A stretch of 64,000 bases of DNA from Hymenopus coronatus. Lineage: Eukaryota > Arthropoda > Insecta > Mantodea > Hymenopodidae. Position 1 is the stretch's first letter; every line of letters starts with the position of its first letter. The stretch spans positions 18,469,001 through 18,533,000 of the forward strand of contig CM060880.1 in the NCBI GenBank assembly GCA_030762935.1. The letters run 5' to 3'. The notes beneath the pieces were generated by a model. The model was not told the DNA's origin, did not search any database, and saw only the letters and a list, made by a program, of their open reading frames with translations. Shown in pieces: positions 58,815-64,000 of the stretch. A program made the translations under genes and the position numbers.

Positions 58815-61800
58815 AAATAAATAAGAGTAAGAAAAAAAAATTCTGCATAAATGAAAATTTTACCTTTAAAAAAGAAAATATTTAAAACTATCGTTTACAA
58901 GTTTTTGGATTATAAGATGGATACAGATATGAAACCTGAACCCTAAAACCAATTACAGTTTTCCACTGAATTAAATCATCAATGTAATGTCAAAAACTCA
59001 ACCAAGCATACTAAATGCCAAATGGAATAATATTTAGAGTATGTATCAATTTACTAAATTTTACTCTGTAAATAGCAACTAATGGAATAAAATATCTCTC
59101 TCTCTCTCATGCATGAGAGAGCTGTCATGATGGGGATTAAACTTGTTAGTATTTCATTACCATTATCATGGTAATTCTGTTGAAACATGCAGGTTACTGT
59201 CCCATACCATAAAATGCTCCCATCACATATGTTACTCCAAACTTTGTTATGGTGATATAAGGTCATTTTCCAAAAGTACATTTGTATTATTGTATTTGTA
59301 GTATTCTATTATTGTAACTGCAATCTGCATCCTAAATTTTGTCCTTGAATTAAACATGTTTCTAGGTACCATGCATAGCGTCCTCCTCCATGTGTACCTA
59401 TTTGAAGGCACTCTTTGTAACATTCTTTAAATATACATGTAGAAATAATTTAGATGCACACCTTTTTGCAATTTCATGGATCTTAAGTCTCCAACTTGAA
59501 TATAAACATTAACGCAGACTACTAGGCATTCTGATGTACTTCAGAACTTAAATAATTGTATAAAACTTGCCAAGCTCATCGAGGCAAATAAAACAAGTAG
59601 ATAATTTCAAATTTCATCTTAAGGCACATGTAACTAACAACTACTTTTATTTCATAAATGATTATTTACAAAAAGGTGAGCCACAAAGCAATGACTGCAA
59701 AATGTATATAACAATTTAATACCTATTAGTTTAGAGTAGTGTTCAATAACTTTGTTTAAATTAAAGACCTCAAAGAATATAAATATATATGAAGCAATGT
59801 AAATATCTATTAACATATGCAGTGCATATTTTCACATGTTCAATACTGTAAGTACTTTGTACAAATCGATTTTGCTGGATCAATTGACTGCTATTACTAC
59901 TAAATTATACCTTTAGAAGATAAAGCCAGACTTAAAGGTATTACCATCCTCAAGCTTTTAAGTTGGTGCCATTTGTGAACATTCTTTATTCTTTTAGGCA
60001 CAATACACTACTTATTGTCCTCTGCCCTTGTCCTTCAATGTGATGAATAGAATGACATAAAAAGGCTAGACATTTTCAAGTCCAATGGTTTCATCTTAAA
60101 AGAATTAGGTAAACTCCAGAAATCCCATGTTTGCTTATCATGGATTGAACTCAAAATGTTTTAATGACCAGCGGGCAAGCTGCCACTTTGTCATGGAGAT
60201 GGGCCCTATTCTTTGTGCCTTCTATTTTATCCAAATCCTAGGAAATGACACTAATAGTGTTTTCATATTCAGTAAGAGTTTATCATGCTTCAAATATATG
60301 CTCTATGGTTCTTTTATAACATTTGTTCATCTCAGATATATTTGAAAGGAGGAAAAAAATATGAAAACTTAATGCCTACAAAGGAAAAACTTACAGAAAG
60401 CTGTAATCTGCAAGTGTTATACAAAGAATTTTATTGTATAATCTCAAACAAAATAATGTTTTTTCTTGATATAAACTAGCAATGACGACTACTGACAAAC
60501 TCAAAAATTAGTTTTACTGCATATCATGAGCACCCATTTTTTCCTTCTATTCCTTTACCACAAACAAAATACAAATTTAGTGTGCTGAAAACGTTGATAT
60601 TCTTCCACTTTCTACCTTTAAAATTTATATTTTGTAATGCCAACTGGAATGGCATTTGAGACAACAAATTAAATATTAATCATGCTGCAAATAATTGCAT
60701 TCCAGCAGTACCTATCTACATTTAAAACAATAAAAAAGATATAGGCAGCTTGTAAGCTTAAATTCCAGAATTGATATATATGTTTTAAACTGGTTTATCT
60801 TACCTGAGGTACAAATCATAATTTTCCTTTAGCTAGCTCAAAAGAATGCCATTATTAAACTGTTTTCTTATGTTCAAAGAAAGACATTTTATTAAATGTG
60901 GCTATGAACAGGATATTACAATGGATTTTTCTGCCAGCAGGTCATTCTTCAACATTATAGGCATATTTTCTTCTGGCAACACACACTTTTTTTTATTTTT
61001 CTTTTTATATCAAAGGCAAGACTTTTTGGGAAGCAGATCTAATACAAAATAATTGGCCAATTCCTTTATGGTATCTGTTTCTTTGCTTTTGTCGCTCATT
61101 TTTTAGTACAATGCTCTAATTTTCTCGGTGAAGAAATTAATGGCAACAAAACAAATATTTCTTTACTGAGATGACAAAGCAACCCAATCATTCATGTATA
61201 TCTTGATAATTTTGAAATTCTTGGTAGCGGAAAAAAAAATAAGTATGCAACACTACAGAAAGTTTATTTTTGCACTTGGCGAGATTTTACAACTCATATA
61301 TGGCTTGTTCAAAAACTATTTTACTGCATTGCATAAGTAACTACTTTATTCCATCTAGACCTTTTCTTTTCTTTTTTTTAAATTGACTTTTATGAAGAAA
61401 AGTTTCAAGATCTAAAATTATTTTCTGCTAACTTTTTTATTTTGGTCCCTTGATGAGACCCAAAGTTCCCTATCTAAATTTGTTTAGTAGAACTTCTCCT
61501 ATGTGTGCTTAATGTTTGTAAATTTTACCGAAACTACTGTATATAGAAATTTCTTATATATTAGAAGCAAATGCTGCACTTACCTCTTTCATTTAAATTC
61601 ACGATATGTTTCACAATTCACAAATTGCATCTTCAGCTGATTTTATTTTCCACATTTTGTTAATGTTCATGGGGGAGCAGTTTAGAAATATTTAACTCAA
61701 ATTTAATAAATCAGCTGTGACAGATAATTTTGGATCATTTAACCATGAGATAAACACTTACATTAAGTTATTAAAGTAATTAAATAAATCTAGAGAATTA

Positions 61801-62700
61801 TTGGTTTGAGAGAAATTATAAATATAAAGAATAGCCTTCTCATAATGAATTCTGAAATACTACCAATGGGTTCTATCAACAAAATAACTTTTTATTTCCA
61901 GTAGAAGACAATAATTCACAAAACATTCCTTCACATATGGGTAATAAACCTTAACAGTATTATATCAACAAATTGTAAGGCAAAGTGGAAACAAATGAAA
62001 ATGCAATTAATGAACTGCAAACTACTTTGCTTTTAATTTTACTTAGAGAAACATAAATGAATGTTTATTGCTAATAACTAAGAAAATTATGTGCTTAAGT
62101 GTTTGCTTCACTCACACTAGCTTTAATTTCTACTTGTAATGTGTGTTTAAAAATTATAAATTTAAAGTTTTCACATTACATAAAATTCAAAATCAGGATG
62201 GACTAACAAGTGTTCTAATCATCTGCTAGCACAGTATAGGAGATAAATATAATGTATGGCATATTCTTATAAGTTTACAAAATGAATGTTTCTTTAAAAT
62301 GTTTGAAGTTGCATTAGTTGATTATACTGCACTCAATATTTTGCACACAATTTGAAAACATTACATCTTCAATTATATAGGTTTGTTAAGAGAGAAATGT
62401 TGTTTAAAAGCTGTGTAAGGAGACTTTATCATTAATACAAAAACATTAATACACATTCCCTTTAGTCCGCTCTTATCTATATAACAAAATATTTGAAATG
62501 GGCACCTTCTACCACCATTTCCTAATCTTGTCTTCAAATCTATCCTACCATTTTTTTTTCGGGGGAGGGGGCAGTAATTTTACTATGTATCTAGTATAAT
62601 GCTTTCTCTTATTACTCTATTTCAATCAATATACTTTTGCTGAATGGGAGCAGAAAAAAAGAAAATGACAAATTCACATATTTTTTTTTATATATGTGTT
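58815..62700. other. Non-coding stretch, about 3.9 kb
   Basis: AT-rich, with (CT)n near 59096-59107. No protein-like segment was recognised and no element identified. Confidence 0.4.
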
Positions 62701-62717
62701 AGTATTCATAGAAAAAG

Positions 62718-62721
<4 letters not shown>

Positions 62722-62771
<50 letters not shown>

Positions 62772-62780
62772 CAGAGAGAG
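62722..62780. repeat. (GA)n microsatellite
   Basis: About 60 bp of GAGAGA with a GACAGAGACAG interruption and a final G run. Confidence 0.95.
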
Positions 62781-62829
62781 GGGGGGGCTTATAAAAGGTC
62801 TAAACGTCCAACAAGGAGTATTTAAAAAA

Positions 62830-63285
62830 AGTGTATTTGACACAAACTGTATATTTAAGTGAGTTCTACTTTTTCTGTAAGTGTTTTTGTTAAATAATAA
62901 GATGCCCTGTTGTACAAAATTACATAAAATTCAATCAAATAAAGGAAATTTTACAGGATATTCAGAGCGAATTTAAGACATATACTTTATTTCTCACGTT
63001 GATATTGGCATAGTTAAAGTTGAGGGATTTTCTTTAAAATCTTTTGGAAGGAATTAAATTTAAATACCAAGCTTGTTTTTTACTTATGCTGTTCTTTCCT
63101 TCTCATATATAGTTTCCTGAGCAACCAAACTGCCCTGCGGCTGCACCGTAATGGGTGAGGGCCGGCCACTATGAAATGGTCTGGTCGCTCAGGGAATGCA
63201 CTATATATTTGAGCTTGCCAGTGAAATCTCTGTATAAAATTTGTATTTGAAATGTGATACTTTCTCCACTTACTATACATGATTA
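62830..63285 (-). repeat. Diverged copy L of the unclassified inverted-repeat element, with a GC-rich insert
   Basis: Shares TTGACACAAACTGTATATTT, AATTCAATCAAATAAAGGAA and GATACTTTCTCCACTTACT with copy K and the family ends. A GC-rich piece of about 90 bp at 63118-63205 (GCCCTGCGGCTGCACC, GGGCCGGCCACT) does not occur in other copies. Confidence 0.45.
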
Positions 63286-64000
63286 GTAGGAAAAAAGAAA
63301 AGAAAAGAGAAGAGAAAAAAAAAAGAGAAAATACATTAAATAACAATGCATAAACTAATTTTGCAAAATTGAGAGAACAATTCAGTGAGGTAAAATAGAT
63401 ACAGTGTGTTTTCTGTAACCATTTCCAAACAGGAAAACTCTACACCAACTATGTGCAAAATATTGTGCACAAGTGCAACATTTTATATTTTAAGTTATGA
63501 AATAGCAGATAAATGGCCAAATACGATAAAAAAAAAAAAAAGAGTTACTTTTTTGATCAGTGAAACAGGTGAAAACAATACAAATAAATGGATTAATCAG
63601 AAATTGAAAGGAAAAAATTAAGAAAAGATAGCCATATCAGAGATTCTCATCCCTAAACTACCTTGAATCGGCAAAATTCAGACTGCTAATGAGACAATCC
63701 TGGCTTATCTCCTCCTCGTAAAACCTGAATTACGGGATTATCAAACTTTATCTAAGCTTCAATTATTTATATTCCCAGTTCTTGACAATTTTGTCAACAC
63801 ATAAGAAAAATATTACAACATAACATGGAGAATGACAGAGCCAGCTCCTGTGCATTTGAAATTTAACAACCAAAACATCTTCAAGAAACATTTCAATTAT
63901 TCTAAAAATTACAAGAAAGGATCCATACTTTTTGTTTATCCAATGCTGGAAATTTTTTTTTTTTACTTATACATATGCCATTTCAGTATAAATGTATTAA
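63286..64000. other. Non-coding right edge
   Basis: AT-rich with A runs near 63300 and 63530. No gene recognised. Confidence 0.4.

Noticed and set aside
63080..63346. 88-codon minus-strand ORF with FPERPDHFIVAG segment
   Set aside because: No recognised domain or convincing splice sites. Most of its frame is repeat sequence; kept only as a finding for its GC-rich block.
1..64000. CRISPR array, operon or bacterial elements
   Set aside because: Repeats are dispersed or microsatellite, genes are spliced eukaryotic ones, and no spaced direct repeats or cas-like genes are present.

Overview
The window is AT-rich animal nuclear DNA with long non-coding stretches, spliced gene fragments and a dense load of mobile elements. 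The recognisable genes are insect-like: the dsRNA-binding exon of Drosha, a complete Integrator subunit 11, and the end of an unc-115/ABLIM villin-headpiece protein. Large introns, several tRNA-derived SINE families, many mariner remnants, and hAT, piggyBac and Harbinger relics suggest an insect with a large genome, perhaps a hemimetabolous (polyneopteran) species. The species cannot be named from the sequence. No prokaryotic feature is present.

Layout. 1-2.3 kb: two non-LTR retrotransposon remnants in opposite orientation. 2.3-4.7 kb: mariner remnants. 4.9-5.7 kb: the first full copy of an unclassified 0.8 kb inverted-repeat element that recurs throughout the window. 6.03-6.18 kb: Drosha exon (+ strand). 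7.1-8.4 kb: two more mariner relics. 9.4-10.4 kb: an internally deleted piggyBac element. 11.5-12.4 kb: a non-autonomous hAT element with target duplication. 13.5-13.7 kb: a HARBI1-like fragment. 14.8-15.1 kb: a transposase DDE fragment. 17.5-20.1 kb: copies of the unclassified element and tRNA-like SINE pieces. 20.47-22.26 kb: the only complete large gene, IntS11 (- strand, single coding exon). 22.73-22.86 kb: an unidentified 44-residue ORF. 23.2-26.2 kb: more unclassified copies, a 128-bp tandem duplication and a possible 5' UTR exon. 26.8 kb: a 53-bp-arm hairpin. 27.7-30.8 kb: a decayed Ty3/gypsy element (- strand). 34.8-35.4 kb: a 5'-truncated LINE. 43.56-46.22 kb, possibly to 57.4 kb: the 3' end of unc-115/ABLIM (- strand). 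Its introns and flanks hold SINEs, a DUF4817-type transposon, a mariner-derived deletion element and microsatellites.

Gene logic. Drosha (+) and IntS11 (-) point toward each other, so they appear convergent; both encode RNA-processing nucleases, but the proximity may be chance. ABLIM lies about 21 kb beyond IntS11 on the same strand. There are no operons. Most of the sequence is intron, intergenic DNA or transposon debris. The most unusual features are the unclassified foldback element family, the intronless IntS11 with a splice acceptor two bases before its ATG, the 44-aa ORF upstream, and a hairpin with a hammerhead-like core.
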